Shown here piece after piece: positions 1 through 12,230 of a stretch of 64,000 nt of DNA. Under the pieces are notes generated by a model. The model searched no databases and was not told the DNA's origin. It saw nothing but the letters and a program-made list of their open reading frames with translations. The translations under genes and the position numbers were made by a program. Origin of the DNA: Atherix ibis (lineage: Eukaryota; Arthropoda; Insecta; Diptera; Athericidae); NCBI GenBank assembly GCA_958298945.1, contig OY282610.1:24204233-24268232 (forward strand). Direction: 5' to 3'. Every line of letters begins with the position of its first letter. Positions within the stretch are counted from its first letter, which is position 1.

Positions 1-1340
1 TTTTGCAGTTCTAAATTTCGAATTTGTCTTTTATAATAATTCTGAAAAAGTTGCTTTCTATTCAAAATTTGAAGCACAATTTTATGCTATAAAAACTAAA
101 AATATTTTCTATAAAAAACAATGTTTACCAAAAAAAAATCTTATTTCAATTGCTATATTTTAAAGGGAAAAAAATCCTACACATATAATAAACATTTGCT
201 ATAAAAGAACAACAAAACAATGCTATAAAAACGGCCATAATGTTTTTTAATAATAGTTTTTTTGTTTTTAATAATATAAATTCTCCGAAATTTTCCATTT
301 TTAGTAATTTATATATTTTATAAAAAATAAAATTATTTTTTCCATAAAAGTAAAAAAAGAACTGCAATTTTAAAATTTTCGTTGCCATAAAAATGCAGTT
401 TTAAAACTGTGGAAATAATTGAAATAATTAAATCTTCTTTTTCTTGAAATAATTAAATCTTCTTTTTGCTAATAGAGAATTTTAGAATAAGCATTTAGGA
501 AAAAAAGGAAGCTACCACCCAAAAGTCAACAAAATCTTTCCATAAAAACTAAAGTAAATTTGCCATAAAAAAAGTGTAAAAATATTAAAGTTTCGATTTA
601 ACATCTCAATTTCTTTCTATACTTTTACAATTTTTAGAAAAATAGCAAAATTGAATTTTAAGCAATAAAATCTATTTTTTAAGTATAGTTAACATTTTCA
701 TAAGCAATCTGCCGACATCAAGTAAAGGTCAGGTTTTGACAATAATTTACAGTTTGAATGCTACCTTTTTAAAGTTTTTTTTTTCTCGATTGAATTAAAT
801 TTGAAGTTGTGTTTCTAATAGTTAGAAAAGTAACGAGTACATGTTGAGAATTAACATATGACGAAAATGGGCATTTACTTAATTCGGTATAAAGTTGAGT
901 TCAAAATGGTATAAAAATGGAAATAACCACAAAAAAATAATATACCATAAATTGACAAGCAAATGAAATATTGTACATAATCTACTGCAGAAAGAGATGA
1001 AAATAACGAGATTACTTTAGTGGAAGTGGAGTAGAAAAGAGCAGTGATTATTCTACGCGACCGATGACAGCTAGTAACACTCGTTTAATGACAGCAGTGC
1101 CAGTGTTCCGTTCGCTTCTATTCACTATCTCACCCCCATGCTTACTACCTGCACTAATAACTATAATAAAATAATCATAATGACGATCATCAAAAGAGAA
1201 ATAATCGATAATGACGGCGATACCATTAATTTTCGATTCTCTTTGATTCGATCACATTTGAATACTAATTAACGGCGATTAGGGAAAACAATGCAGCTGC
1301 GTGCGTGTGTACACATGTTCGGGAATCGGTTTGCAAATGG
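1..1340. other. AT-rich intergenic or intronic DNA, no gene seen
   Basis: The first 700 bases are very AT-rich and repeat short motifs of the type GCTATAAAAA or GCCATAAAAA in degenerate form, which suggests an old decayed array. From about 1000 to 1290 the sequence is more complex, with several ATAATCGATAATGACG-like words, but holds no open frame, splice pair or known family that I recognise. The open frame at 146-388 on the minus strand is rich in F, K, L and I and looks like a by-product of base composition. Confidence 0.6.
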
Positions 1341-1910
1341 AACGGAATGTGTTGAATTTTGTATTTTGAATGTGGTGTTTTTGAATATTGACATTTCGAG
1401 TTTTTGAATTTCGAATTTTGAATTTCGAAGTCTAAGTTTTGAATTTTGAATTTCTGCATTTCGAATTTTAAATTTTGAATTATGAATTTTGAATTTTGCA
1501 TTTGAATGTTGCGGTTTTAATTGTTGAATTATCGAGTTTTCGAATTTTGAATTTTCGAGTTTTTGAATTTGGAATTTTGAGTTTCGAATTTTTGAGTTTT
1601 CGAGTTTTTGAATTTTGAATTTTGGAGTTTTTGAATTTCGAATTCTGAGTTTTGCATTTTGGAGTTTTTAAATTACGAATTTTGAATTTCGAATTCTGAG
1701 CTTTACATTTTGGAGTTTTTGAATTTCGAATTTCGAATTTGAACTTTGAATTTCGGAATTTTGAATTGTTGAATTTTTGAAATTTAAATTTTGAATTTTG
1801 TGTTTTTGAGTTTTTGAATTTTGAATTTTGAGTTTTGTATTTCTGAGTTTTTATATTTTGATTTTCGAAATTCGATTTTGGAATTTCGAATTTTGAATTT
1901 TTGCCTTAAT
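1340..1910. repeat. Degenerate TTTGAATTTCGAA short tandem array
   Basis: About 570 bases are built almost entirely from short words such as TTTTGAATTTCGAA, TTTTGAATTTTGAA and GAGTTTTTGAATT, spaced roughly 7 to 15 bases apart. No copy is perfect and no long exact unit is visible, so this is an old minisatellite-like region kept by slippage and point mutation. A related array lies at 7930-8600. The minus-strand open frame 1265-1501, rich in K, F, Q and N, is an artefact of this repeat. Confidence 0.9.
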
Positions 1911-3640
1911 TATAGGTCTTGTTCTTTTTAATATAAAAAATAGAATAAAATATTTTTGGGCAGAGAGTAACCTTACTTAAATTTTCTTTTTTTTTCATAA
2001 TAACGCATATTTTTTTATTAGTTTTTGGTTATTGGTGTTTGTGTTATTATAAAATTTATTAAAAAGTTTAAATAAATTTAATTAAAAATTTGAAAGCAAA
2101 AATTAAATGACAATTTAGCAGCACTCGAAACATTTTAAGTTCGCATCGGTCCTAATAGCCAAGGTATCCTTAAGTTGTCATGGCGCTGAGATTTATATTT
2201 GAGAAATAAGAAAGACTTTATTATTAAAAATAATTCTCTTCAAGTTAAAAACTCCTGTCGGGTTAGGAATATAGCAGAAAGAGGAGACTAATGGTTAGCA
2301 AGCTTATGAACAATTCTATTCAATCTTGCACTTAATCAATAAAAAAACCAATTTCAATTATTCCCAAAATAAATACGCACATTCGTGTCTCGACATACAA
2401 CCCCATCTTGCATATTTATTACATATTAATACACATACAAGCACAAATTAGAATAATTTACTGATTCTTGCTTATTTTCATTTTCCGTTGTTTCTTATTC
2501 AATTTTTCTAATTTATTTTTCTTATTGGTTTTTTTGTGTGTGTGTGTTTTTTTTTAATGATTACTATTATCATTATTTGCTTGTAGCCATTACACCGTTA
2601 TTATTTATGATTAAATTTTGATAGAGCGACATTTTTAGTTAATTAACCGATAATCGTTCGATTTGATCGTATCCAGTCAAGGTACATCAAACTTGTATGC
2701 GAATGATGGTTTTTGGCCCCCTTTGTACTTGTTTTATTTTTTTATTTCTATTTGTCACATATACGTACTACCCTATAGTAAATAGGAATTGATAATGGGG
2801 AAATAAGTTGAAATGAAGGGGCAAGGGAGTGGTAGGTAGTATGGAAAATTTTTAAACGAAAATAAGGGACCGAAAGCTAATAATAAAAGTACAAATCAAA
2901 TTGACAAAGAGAAATATTTTCGGGAAAATGAATACACCTACAATACCACAGAAAAAGGGGTTGCGAACAGTAAAAAACAAACGACAACAAAAAATCCTAA
3001 TAACTCCTCCTCAGGTGAGTTTATTATTTACTAATTCACGCACGAATTAATTTGATGAAAAGTCAAATCAAATGAAACATGAACGAAATTATAATAAACC
3101 AAAATGAAAAGTAAAATCACAAAAGTAAAAATTAATAAACAACGGAAACCTCAACGAAAAATGAGCTTTTATGTGAATTGAAGGTTTTTTTTTTATAGAA
3201 AAATTGGTGTGTGTCTATATCAGCCTACTTGGTAGATAGTAAATTTGTCGATGCATCCGCAAATTCATAGGCAAAAACTACCAAGAAAAATATGAAAAAA
3301 AAATTGTTCTCTCATTAATTTAAATATTTTGAAATTGTTTGATTTAAAAAAAAAATGCATAACTAAAAAGCAAAAAGCAAAGCCATAAGATTATTGAGAA
3401 ATTTGCGGAACGAAACAGAAAGAATCGCAAGCAAATAAATAAAAATGGCTGCGAGAGAGCGAAAAGAGATTGAAACTAATTTTAATTACAAATTTTCATA
3501 TATGGTGGAGTTGAAAATAAAAAGAAATTTGGAAAAAAAAACGGGGAAAAAATTCTAGCCAGAACAGGTCATATTTTCTGATGGAAAAGTCAATTTGAAT
3601 TCTTGTATTTTTTTTTGGTTGACTGCAGATTATTTGAAAT
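1911..3640. other. AT-rich DNA with no recognisable gene
   Basis: Mostly low-complexity A/T sequence with short homopolymers and a small GT tract near 2535. The only item that stands out is a possible short exon at 2928-3014, listed separately. No transposon protein signature was seen. Confidence 0.5.
2928..3014 (+). CDS. Candidate short first coding exon (hypothetical, 29 codons then splice donor)
   Basis: An ATG in an A-rich context (GGGAAAATGA) opens a 29-codon frame that ends in phase 0 at a strong splice donor, TCAG|GTGAGT, at 3014/3015. The encoded peptide begins MNTPTIPQKKG and ends ITPPQ, is basic and glutamine-rich, and has no recognised domain. The start context and the donor are what one would expect of a small fly exon, but such pairs also arise by chance in 64 kb. 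No matching acceptor or downstream exon could be identified, so this is a candidate only. Confidence 0.2.
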
Positions 3641-4570
3641 TACGGTGAGATGTGGTAGAATGTGGTGAAATATTGCGAAATGTGGTGAAATATTGTAGAT
3701 TTTGTAATGAGATGAATTTTCTGGGTAAAAATTTTTTTTTGTTTATTCTTTTTGAATTTTTGTCATATATTTTTTCATTTAATTGTGGTGAAATATTGCG
3801 AAATGTGGTGAAATACTATGTTTTTTGTTGAAGTTTTAATTTTATACCATAGACAATTTTTTCAAATTTGTTATTGAATTTTTCTTTAAGTTAACTATTT
3901 TTGGGGTGAAATGCTTTGATATATGGTGAATTGTTACGATATATGGTCAAATATGGTGAAATATTGTAGATTTTGTTTTGAGATGAATTTTCTTAGGAAG
4001 AAATTTTTTTTCGAGATTCTTTTTGAATTTTTGTCATTATTTTTCACTTTGTTATGGTAAATTGTTGCGAAATGTGGTGAAATAATGTGTCTGTTGTTGA
4101 AGTTTTAATTTTGTGCCGTAGACAATTTTTTTCAAAAATACTTTTTTGTGAATTTTTCTTTAATTTTACTATTTCTTTGTGGTAAAATGCTTTGAAATAT
4201 GGTGAAATATTGTAGATTTTCGTTTAAGATGAGTTTTCTTAGTAAGAAAATTTTTTTCGTAATTCTTTTTGAATTTTTCTCATATTTTTCCATTTTTTTG
4301 TGGTGAAATTTGGTGAAATAATGGGTCTTTTTTTTTGTTTAAATTTTTTCCTTGAATAATTTTTTTCAAATTCGTTATTGAATTTTTAGATTTATTGTTG
4401 TATTTTTTTTGTGGTGAAATGTGGTGAAATATTGGGAAAAGTTGTGGATTTCGTTTTATTAACTTTTTTAGAACATTTTTTTCCGAATGTCTTTTTATGA
4501 AGTTTTATTGTTGTTTTTCTCCTTTTTTTCTTGTGGTGAAATGTGGTGAAATTAGTTTAAACGTAATTAA
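3640..4570. repeat. GTGGTGAAAT tandem array with ~130/260-bp units
   Basis: The block repeats GTGGTGAAATATTGCGAAAT, then alternately a segment containing TTGTAGATTTTG...GATGAATTTTCT and one containing GTTGAAGTTTTAATTTT...GACAATTTTTT. Related landmarks (TGTAGATTTT at about 3694, 3964 and 4211) are 247 to 270 bases apart, so the unit is a dimer of two ~130-bp monomers. Copies are diverged by substitutions and T-tract length changes. No coding potential is evident. Confidence 0.85.
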
Positions 4571-4626
4571 CCGATTTTGGTTCGATTTAATTATAGTTGC
4601 AGAAATGCTTTTTTTGTACGTGGATC

Positions 4627-4643
4627 GGGGAGGGGGGGGGGGG
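4627..4643 (+). repeat. Poly-G tract
   Basis: GGGG, one A, then 12 consecutive G. It creates the spurious glycine-rich open frames at 4497-4785. One of seven long G or C runs in this window. Confidence 0.9.
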
Positions 4644-4789
4644 AATTATGATTTGCCATGCGACTACAGTAAGGTGTGACTTAATGGAGAGTAGACTAAT
4701 ACTAAGTTTATTTTTCTATTTACTCTTTTCTTATTCTTTCATTTTTTGTTTACCGATTATTTTTTCAACTCCTTTTTTTCACTAAAGCG

Positions 4790-5270
4790 TGAACCTAGTG
4801 GAATACGACATCTTCTGTATCCTTGATTGTTAGGGCATGTCGCATCAACTTCCACCTTAAAGCGACATAGATATGCTCTGAAGCAGCCAAGTCCTGTGAG
4901 GAAGTGGGCCATATAGTGGTCCACTTCTCCATGGCTTCCTTCACCCCCACATGCTTATCTGCTATCTCGCCACTGTTTCATATATTTCCTCCCTGTTGAC
5001 GGTGAGCCGATGATATGCTAATGATAATACGAGAGAGTATGAAATGTTGTCAGGACGCGCAACGTGCTTTGACGATATACCGTCATCACCTGTTGCCTAT
5101 ACCTTTCCGTCAGCATAGCTTCTGTCCAGATGGAGCCTGTGTAAAGTATCGTAGAGCTGATAACTGTTGATTGGAGCCTGTTTCGGCTCCTTTTGGGCCC
5201 TACATGGTTAGGCATGTCCCTTGCTAAGGTATTAACAACCCGACTTGCTCAAACTGATTGCTTTTAATTG
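4790..5270 (-). pseudogene. Dead R1-like non-LTR retrotransposon, C-terminal part of the RT ORF
   Basis: Read on the minus strand, the region gives LARDMPNHVGPKRSRNRLQS, followed by ILYTGSIWTEAM, YRQQVMTVYRQSTLRVLTTF and, in another frame, HGEVDHYMAHFLTGLGCFRA. In the R1 group of non-LTR retrotransposons, similar strings (LLYGAPIW, RR-ALRV-S-YRTVS and HGEVD-YL-QFLTGHGCFRAYL) occur in this order in the C-terminal part of the reverse transcriptase ORF. The copy is cut off at both ends, carries a stop just upstream of the preserved stretch and needs at least one frame change, so it is a non-functional relic. The catalytic RT core and the endonuclease are absent. The clade assignment rests on motif recall and could be a sister clade of R1. 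Confidence 0.8.
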
Positions 5271-7366
5271 CATGATGAGGTCGAGTACAATTCATCACTG
5301 TTCATTTGTTCATTAAGACCTCATGACGAGTGCAGCGCAAAGAGTTAAATGTTTTTAGGGTTCATTTTTATTCCATTTTTTTCCATAAACAAAATTGCTT
5401 ACGATTTTTTATTGCTAAAATTTTTATTATTTTCCTATTTAGAAAAATAATTTTATTGTTGTAAATTTTGCAGTAATTTTTACGCTCATTTTTTCAACAT
5501 CTTCTAATAGCTTAACCTTGTCCCCTGCCCACCCTTCTTTTCAGCCTATATTCCTGCGATATTTAAGGGTAAAACTCATCGCAAATTCATGATAATTTTA
5601 GATAAAATTCAGTTTTTGTTAATGAACTTCTGTTCGGGATAAAAAGGATTTTAAGAGGGAATTTTTGTTCACGATTTTTGCGCATAAAACTATAATAATT
5701 TACGATTTTTTTTAAAACCATTAAATTTCATTTAAAAAACAAAAAAAATTAAAAATTCTTTTTAGTGATTAACGTAAAGACAACTTTTTTATACTTAATG
5801 GCATGAAGGAGAAAATCTTAAAAATAAAATCGCATAGAAATAGTGTTTGCACTTCCTTGCCTTCTTGCATATTATTTCACACTTTACTTCTTATTTTACT
5901 GGTTAAATATTTTATTGATAAATAATTGTTTTTTTTTTATTTGTTGTAACTCATCTTTTGCTAAACTATCCTTTGAATTGGATAAAAAGTGTTGGAAAAT
6001 AAAAGAAGAACGGAAAGAGTACAGATGAGATGAGACAGTAAACGAACGGCATCCGGAAGTGTATCTTTTTGATTGGCACTAAGTTACTATGACACAGTGG
6101 ACTGACTGTCTTCGGCGATTGCATCCACGAATGCTGCCACAATCGTAAAAGACACAGTCTTAGAAGATGTGTCTATCGTCTTCGAAGTTTTTCTCCCGCA
6201 CTCCAGATCACCACCTACTCTTAACTCTTGATCGGCTTTTTTTCCACTAATTTTTTTATCTTAATCAGCTAATGCCTTCTGTGTTTAGCTGAACTTTATA
6301 TCATTCTAAGATGCGGCTAATATAGATGCAAACTAGAAAAAATAAACACAAAAAAACGTAACGTGGTTTGGAAGGGTAGTTGGCCAAGGATGGCGGAGGC
6401 TGGGTGGTGGAGGCTGGGATAATACTATAAAAAACTACTAAAGTGTTGATGGCTATAATAGGACCGGTTGTCACTGACAAGCGACAAACGATGGACGACA
6501 CTCAACGGGCATGTCTTTAACTAATGATTCGCGGGTCCGCAAGAAGAGGATAGTCACCGTTATTTGGAGGAGCAAGACTGACGAGGATTAAGCGAGAGTG
6601 GTGAGGGAGGAGGGCATATGTTTCTCTCCTTCACCACATTTGTTCTTATCTTGAAACTGTTTTTTCCCCCCTTTGACTGGTTGTTCTGCACTTTCAATCT
6701 GGCTGCGCCGGTTTCATACGAAAAACTCTAAGAGCCTCTGTTCGTGGTCGTTGATAAAATGTAAAGAGTGCCCGTTTAGCGCAATGCTTTGATCTGTCCA
6801 GTCTGTCTAGGAAATGTTCATCAAAATCGTTCAACCGTTTTCATAGCTTTTGACATTTTTTTCTTCATTTTTTTTCCACTCTTCTTCTTTGTACTCTATT
6901 ATCATAATCGTTCTAATATCATCATTTATCATTCTATGGTATAGTGTTTTTGTGTATGTGTTCCTCTTTTAAGACCTCATTCGTTGATGGTTGTTTTTTT
7001 TGTTGGCAAAGTTCAAATGTGCTTAGAGATTTCATAGAACGTATATCTAAAAGTAGATTGAACCTCAAATCGCTTAGCAACAAAAAAAAAATGCAAATAA
7101 ACCGCGACTCCATCCCCTTGCCACCTCCGCCCCACCCTGTCTCGAGGTACTGAAAGACCACAAAGAGAGCGGATCTTCTTAATTATTAATTATTTATAGT
7201 TGATTTATTTTTTTGTGAGGTCCCCGAAAATATTGCCAACATGCTAAAAGGTAGGCGTCATAATAGCAGTGATCTTGTTTTGCCATTTGATTGACAAAAA
7301 ATATTTTTAAAATTATATTGGCTTCAACTGAAAATTATTAAAACGGGAAATTACACGACCAAGAAA
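5271..7366. other. Mixed low-complexity and unique DNA, no gene recognised
   Basis: The first ~700 bases are AT-rich. The part from 6040 to 7200 is more complex, with pieces of normal base composition (for example 6530-6780), but open frames are short and no domain is visible. The phrase ATCAAAATCGTTCAACCG at 6820-6837 resembles a wording often met in insect repeats, which might mean an old transposon scrap here; that is only an impression. Confidence 0.4.
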
Positions 7367-7510
7367 TGACTCAAGCAATGGCATTTACACAAACAAGCCC
7401 CTCGCTCATTTGACGGCCCCCGTCAACCCCGTTGATAATTTCAGAAATTTTCTGAGAAAAATTGAACGGAAAATTTTTACTCCTAAAGTAAAGCTTGAAA
7501 ATTGTTTCTC
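7367..7510 (+). repeat. Dispersed ~140-bp repeat, copy 1
   Basis: The stretch AAGCAATGGCATTTACACAA ... AAATTTTCTGAGAAAA ... AAAATTTTTACTC...AAAGT...GCTTGAAA matches 10085-10220 in the same order with substitutions and small gaps. This indicates a dispersed repeat or a local duplication about 2.7 kb apart. No protein signature is visible. Confidence 0.65.
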
Positions 7511-7619
7511 GAGCTGTACGGCATGTGGCACCGTCTTGTTAAAATCACACGTCGTCCATATCTGTATCTTGCAATTCAGGCATTATTATGTCACAAAAAT
7601 GACGCAAAATTCAAATCTT

Positions 7620-7930
7620 TTTGGGACATCCTATATAAGAAAGAATTTTTCATAGTAGGTGCTAGGATTGAATAGCGTGTAAATTTATATAAATAATAGG
7701 TAAATGGGCAAAATAGATAGTCTGATCGCTTCAGAAATAGGTGAGAACCATTGAAGTATATAGGAATTAATAGAAACAGGACTCTCGGGGAAGATTCGAA
7801 TCGGTATCTTCCACGTCAACCATACTCAATTCTCCAGCGAAGGAAGACTGCATTTAGTGAAATTGAAAATGCATTCTTAAAATGATGCTTCTGTGCATAC
7901 ACACGCACACTCACACATACACAAATATAT
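7620..7930 (+). repeat. Duplicated flank, copy 1
   Basis: Contains TTTTTCATAGTAGGTG, GCAAAATAGATAG, GTATCTTCCA, CCA(G)CGAAGGAAGACT, AATTGAAAATGCATTCTT and a CA-rich tail, all of which recur in similar order at 8590-8880. The pair brackets the TTTGAATTTCGAA array at 7930-8600, so the array lies inside or between two halves of a roughly 0.9-kb duplication. Confidence 0.7.
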
Positions 7931-8600
7931 ATTTTTGAATTTCGAATTATGAATTTTGAATTTTGAATTTTAAATTTTGAATTTCGAATTTTTAGTTTTT
8001 AATTTTGAATGTTAAATTTTCAATTTTAAAATTTAAAGTATGAATTTGAAATTTTGAATTTTAATTTTTGAATTTTTTTTTAATTTCGAATTTTGAATTG
8101 GCGAATTTTTAATTGCGAAGTTTCACTTTTCAATTTTAAAGTTTCAATTTTGAATGTTGAATTTTGAATTTCGAATTTTAAGTTTTTAATTTTGAATTTC
8201 GAATTATGAATTTTGAATTTCGAATTTTTAGTTTTTAATTTTGAATTTTAAATTTTGAACTCTGAATTTTGAATTTTGATTTTTAAATTTTAAATTTCGA
8301 ATTTCAAATTTCGAATTTTGATATTAAATTTCGAATTTTATATTTTGGGTTTTGAATTTGGAATTTCGAGTTTTGAATTTTCAGTTTCCAATATCAAATT
8401 TTGAATTGTGAATGGCGAATTTTTAATTGCAAAGTCTAACTTTTCAATTTTAAAGTTTGAAATTTGAATCTTGAATTTTGAATTTCGAATTTTTATTTTT
8501 TAATTTTGAAGTTTAAGTTTTGAATTTTTTGCATTTTCAATTTTGCATATCGAATTTTTAGTTTTGAATTTTTAATTTCGAATTTTAAATTCTGAGTTTT
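7930..8600. repeat. Second TTTGAATTTCGAA degenerate tandem array
   Basis: About 670 bases of words such as GAATTTTGAATTTCGAATTT and TTTTTAGTTTTTAATTTTGAA, the same vocabulary as the array at 1340-1910. A longer block is also repeated: GTGAATGGCGAATTTTTAATTGC near 8410 resembles GAATTGGCGAATTTTTAATTGC near 8095, a period near 315 bases. Confidence 0.9.
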
Positions 8601-8880
8601 TAAGAATGTGCAAAATAGACTGCCTGCTCACGTCAGAAGGACCGTTTGGGGTAAAAGTGTTCAAAATAAAGCTCATAAAAGTATCTTTTTCATAGTTGGT
8701 GTTTAAGTGGCGCACACTTTAAAAATTGGCATATGATTAGGAATTAGTTGAAACGCTCGGGGAGGGGACGGATCAGTATCTTCCATAGTCAATTCTTCAG
8801 CCAAGGAAGACTAAATTCAGTTTAATTGAAAATGCATTCTTCTGCACACACACATCCACACATATACATTTACAAATTCT
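8590..8880 (+). repeat. Duplicated flank, copy 2
   Basis: Partner of 7620-7930. Shared strings include TGTGCAAAATAGACTG / GGGCAAAATAGATAG, TTTTTCATAGTTGGTG, CAGTATCTTCCATAGTCAA, AGCCAAGGAAGACTAAA and AATTGAAAATGCATTCTT. The order of the TTTTTCATAG and GCAAAATAGA blocks differs between the copies, pointing to rearrangement after duplication. Confidence 0.7.
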
Positions 8881-10084
8881 CGCCCATTCATTCTCGCCCC
8901 TTAATGTGGAGTAGGAAATATTTCTTCCATCCTTGCGCTGAAAATCGAAAACAAAAATATTTGAAAAATATTTCGAAAATAATAGAAAATGTGTTAAAGA
9001 GGATTGCTGGTTTAACGCTTCCGTTGCAAGAGCATAATTTTACCAAAAAGTATGCGAAAATTCCAATCCTCAATTTGTCCTGTAAATTTACTGTACTGGC
9101 ACTACTTGCAGTACCGATTCTGTAATTGACTCCAAGAGGAAAATTCCTCTTAACCTGATTTTGGTTATGTCAGCCACGTTTTATGGACTATTCGAGTTTC
9201 TTTTCCAACAATTTCCCATTCATCATCACACACCACTCCCCCATCCGTTTTATAAAGAACACTCATGAAAATAAATAGAAAAAAGTATGGGAAATTTTCT
9301 TTTTTCGCAAAACTCAAAAATAACTCAACCATTGTTCGAGAGAGCTTTCTTGGATTTGTTGGTGGGGTACGCGTTAACTGATGACGCACTACTCGTATGT
9401 CGTGACGGTGTCAAGTCTAGTCACCTTAAGTCGAGTCTAGTCAAGTTGGGGAGTTTTTTACTCAACTTGAGTTTGGAGCTAAGTTAAAATTTTCCACATC
9501 ACACTTTCTTGCATTCTAGAATATCCTTGAGATTGGATAGCAAGGACGAAAATGTCTGCAAAGCCGATAAGGTGGCAGACCGAGAGCCAAGCCCGCCCAA
9601 TATCATCACTTTTGTCATTGAATGTTTTTCTCTTCAATATTTTTGCGTATCCATAAAAAAAGGAAATTGCACAAAATAACGTCAAACCGAACTTGGCCTA
9701 GGGTTTCGTGGTGAAAATCTTAAATTAGCAAAAGTGTAAAAATCCATCAAGATTACTGCAATTTTCATTCACACTGCTTGGCTTGGTGTTGACTGTGGGT
9801 GGATTGCTTCTTTTATTCCAGCTGCTTGTGGTTTTGTTCGCTTGTTCCCATTTCGAAAATGGTTTGCTGCTTTCAAGGCCTCTCGTTCCTCTTCAAGGTT
9901 TCCACATATCCACTCGACAATGACAACGTTGTAGTTGCTGCATGAGCGAGCAAATGCGCTTACTTGATGTGTGAAAAAGTGCTTATTTATTGATGAAAAT
10001 ATAGAAATTCAAACCGAAAGGAAAAGCTAAGGAATCGGTCTCAGAAGAGCAGGAGGGCAACTGCAACCGGAAAAAAAAAATTTA
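8881..10084. other. Unique AT-rich DNA, no gene recognised
   Basis: Several overlapping open frames of 60 to 100 codons occur on both strands (for example 8826-9125), but none shows a domain, good codon structure or splice context. I treat them as chance frames. Confidence 0.45.
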
Positions 10085-10220
10085 AGTGAAAGCAATGGCA
10101 TTTATACAAACAAGCCACCCACCCCCTCTCCCCGCTATCCTAATTTGCAATGTCAGAAATTTCCTGAGAAAATACGAATAGAAAATTTTCACTCTTAAAG
10201 TGAAGCTCGAAAAATATTTT
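10085..10220 (+). repeat. Dispersed ~140-bp repeat, copy 2
   Basis: Matches 7367-7510: AAGCAATGGCATTT, ACAAACAAGCC, CAGAAATTTCCTGAGAAAA, AAAATTTTCACTCTTAAAGT and GAAGCTCGAAAA appear in the same order and orientation. Confidence 0.65.
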
Positions 10221-10229
10221 ACTGCAAGA

Positions 10230-12230
10230 AAAAATTGCATTTCTGGTGAAGGGTTTTAATTTTTATCTGTAAAAATGGGGGGACGGAGGGTTATGGAATT
10301 TTACTATTTTTAAAATTGATTTTTGCTTTTCTGGAAGGCATTTATTTAAATGCAAAAGGAAAAAAACTAGAGATTCCTTTGTGAAAAATCAACAACATTT
10401 TTAATGCTCAGGTGTGAGCAGATTTTCTCCAATTTTTTTGCTAAAAATTTTTATTTCAACTTTTATTTCAAATTGGCTTTAGAAAAGATTGTTTAATAAA
10501 AAAGTACATTTGAAATTTAAGTATAATTTATAAAATTATAAATTTTTACTACCAGGCTTGTTGCTGGGCTCGATCCTTTTGAGGTAATTTCTGCTGACTT
10601 TTTCATACAGCTTGGCCTATAATTCGGACAGTACAAATAAATCGATAGAAAGTTTAAAAGTCATCTGCATAAAACGAGTGACAAAAAAAAAGTCCTTCGC
10701 CATAAAACCAAAAATTTTTTATGTTATGTGGCTTTTGTGGTGCCATTTTTTTTATGAAACTCACAAATAGTCCATATAGGAAACGATCTTTCCTGCTCCA
10801 TTTTCAATGAAATATTGTACAATGACAACTATGCGGACCGCATAGTAACTTTCCTGCAATACAATGGCTTTTTAAAAGTTATTTGTGGGTTTTTAAAGCC
10901 CCATTTTGCTTTTTGAATGCAACATGTGACTACCACTTTTTCAGGACGTTTTTACAAGTTTTTGCTATGAAAAAATCTATAATATAAAATGGCAATTTTA
11001 AACTAATTGTTTTCTAAATTAAATATTTTTTTAAAAACAAACAATAAATCGCAGAACTCTACTTTCCATACTATAAACTGGATAGTCTCTTAGTGTGAAA
11101 AAAATACAATAAGAAAAGGACTTTTCAAACAATAAAAAATTTGTGAAATATATCGTCCAGAAAAATATTGTTTTTTCTTTTTTTTTTAAAAAAATAACTT
11201 TAATAGTGAAAATTTAAAAAAAAGAAATTGTACAAAAGCTCTCACATTTGGGTGGAATTGGGAAAGGAATTTTTTTAAAAGTAAATTTTATTAAAGCATC
11301 GGAAATACGAAAATAGAAGGGAAAAAAATCATCTACATCAAAAGGACCTCGCACCTTATCGATTATAAAAATTATACCATAGCCGTAGTTTCTTTTCAAT
11401 AAAATTACCATTTTTTGTATCCTTTGAAATGTAAATTTTCCTATCCCAATAATAGGGGGATGAAACCGAAAATGTGTAATCGAAAGAAGATGAAAAATAA
11501 AAGAACTCATGAGCAAATTTATTTCAGATAAAATTGGGTGTAAATGTTGAAATTTATCTACATTCGGCCGCAAACATATTATGAAAAATGTTTTTTTTTA
11601 ACAAATACCCCCCCCCCCCCCCAAAAAAATGTTTTATTAGTTTTTTTTTAAGCAAAAAATAATGCAAAAACCAAAAATTTTAGAAATAGAACAATATGTA
11701 GAAAATTCAATATCGAAACAATGAAAGGATAAGAAAGGATGAAAAAGGAAAAATTGAAAATTTAACACATCAACTCATTGCCACTGACAAGCACAAAATC
11801 GCATCTAATCGTCTGCGAATATTTTGCCGATGGCATAGCAAAGTCACCCTCTTTTTGTTGATGAAGGACATTTGGTGTAAATGGTAATCGGTGGTGATAA
11901 GTGATGCCATATCGTTAAATATTTAGCAATCTTGTATGGAAGAAATACTTCACACAAATATGCCGACATTGTATATGGTTTTCCATTAAAAAGCATCTCC
12001 TTCTCAATAGTGGAGTAAATACTCACCACATTTACGAACGCAATTGGAAATTATTCAAACTCTACTAATATAAGCTCTATGGACTAAAAGTCGAACTGTT
12101 TAGATTGTTGTGTCCACGTGGACATTTTTACAGCTTTAGTAAGGATTGATACCATTTATCGGCTACCAATTTCTAATTAATAATTATCACGTCCTGACCA
12201 GCACTCTCTGACTAACAATTCTTGACTTCC
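10230..12230. other. AT-rich DNA, possible old inverted-repeat element, no gene
   Basis: Sequences at about 10460 (AAATTGGCTTTAGAAAAGAT) and 11055-11085 (ACTTTCCATACTATAAACTG, then GATAG) resemble the outward-facing ends of the mariner-like copies described elsewhere, so a ~600-bp decayed element may lie between them. I could not find a transposase motif inside. A run of 15 C lies at 11608-11622. The 119-codon minus-strand frame at 11214-11573 shows no domain and is rich in F, I and K. Confidence 0.35.
11608..11622 (+). repeat. Poly-C tract
   Basis: Fifteen consecutive C followed by seven A. See the finding on homopolymer G/C runs. Confidence 0.9.

Noticed and set aside
11214..11573. 119-codon minus-strand frame
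   Set aside because: F-, I- and K-rich, no domain, embedded in AT-rich sequence with poly-A and poly-C runs.
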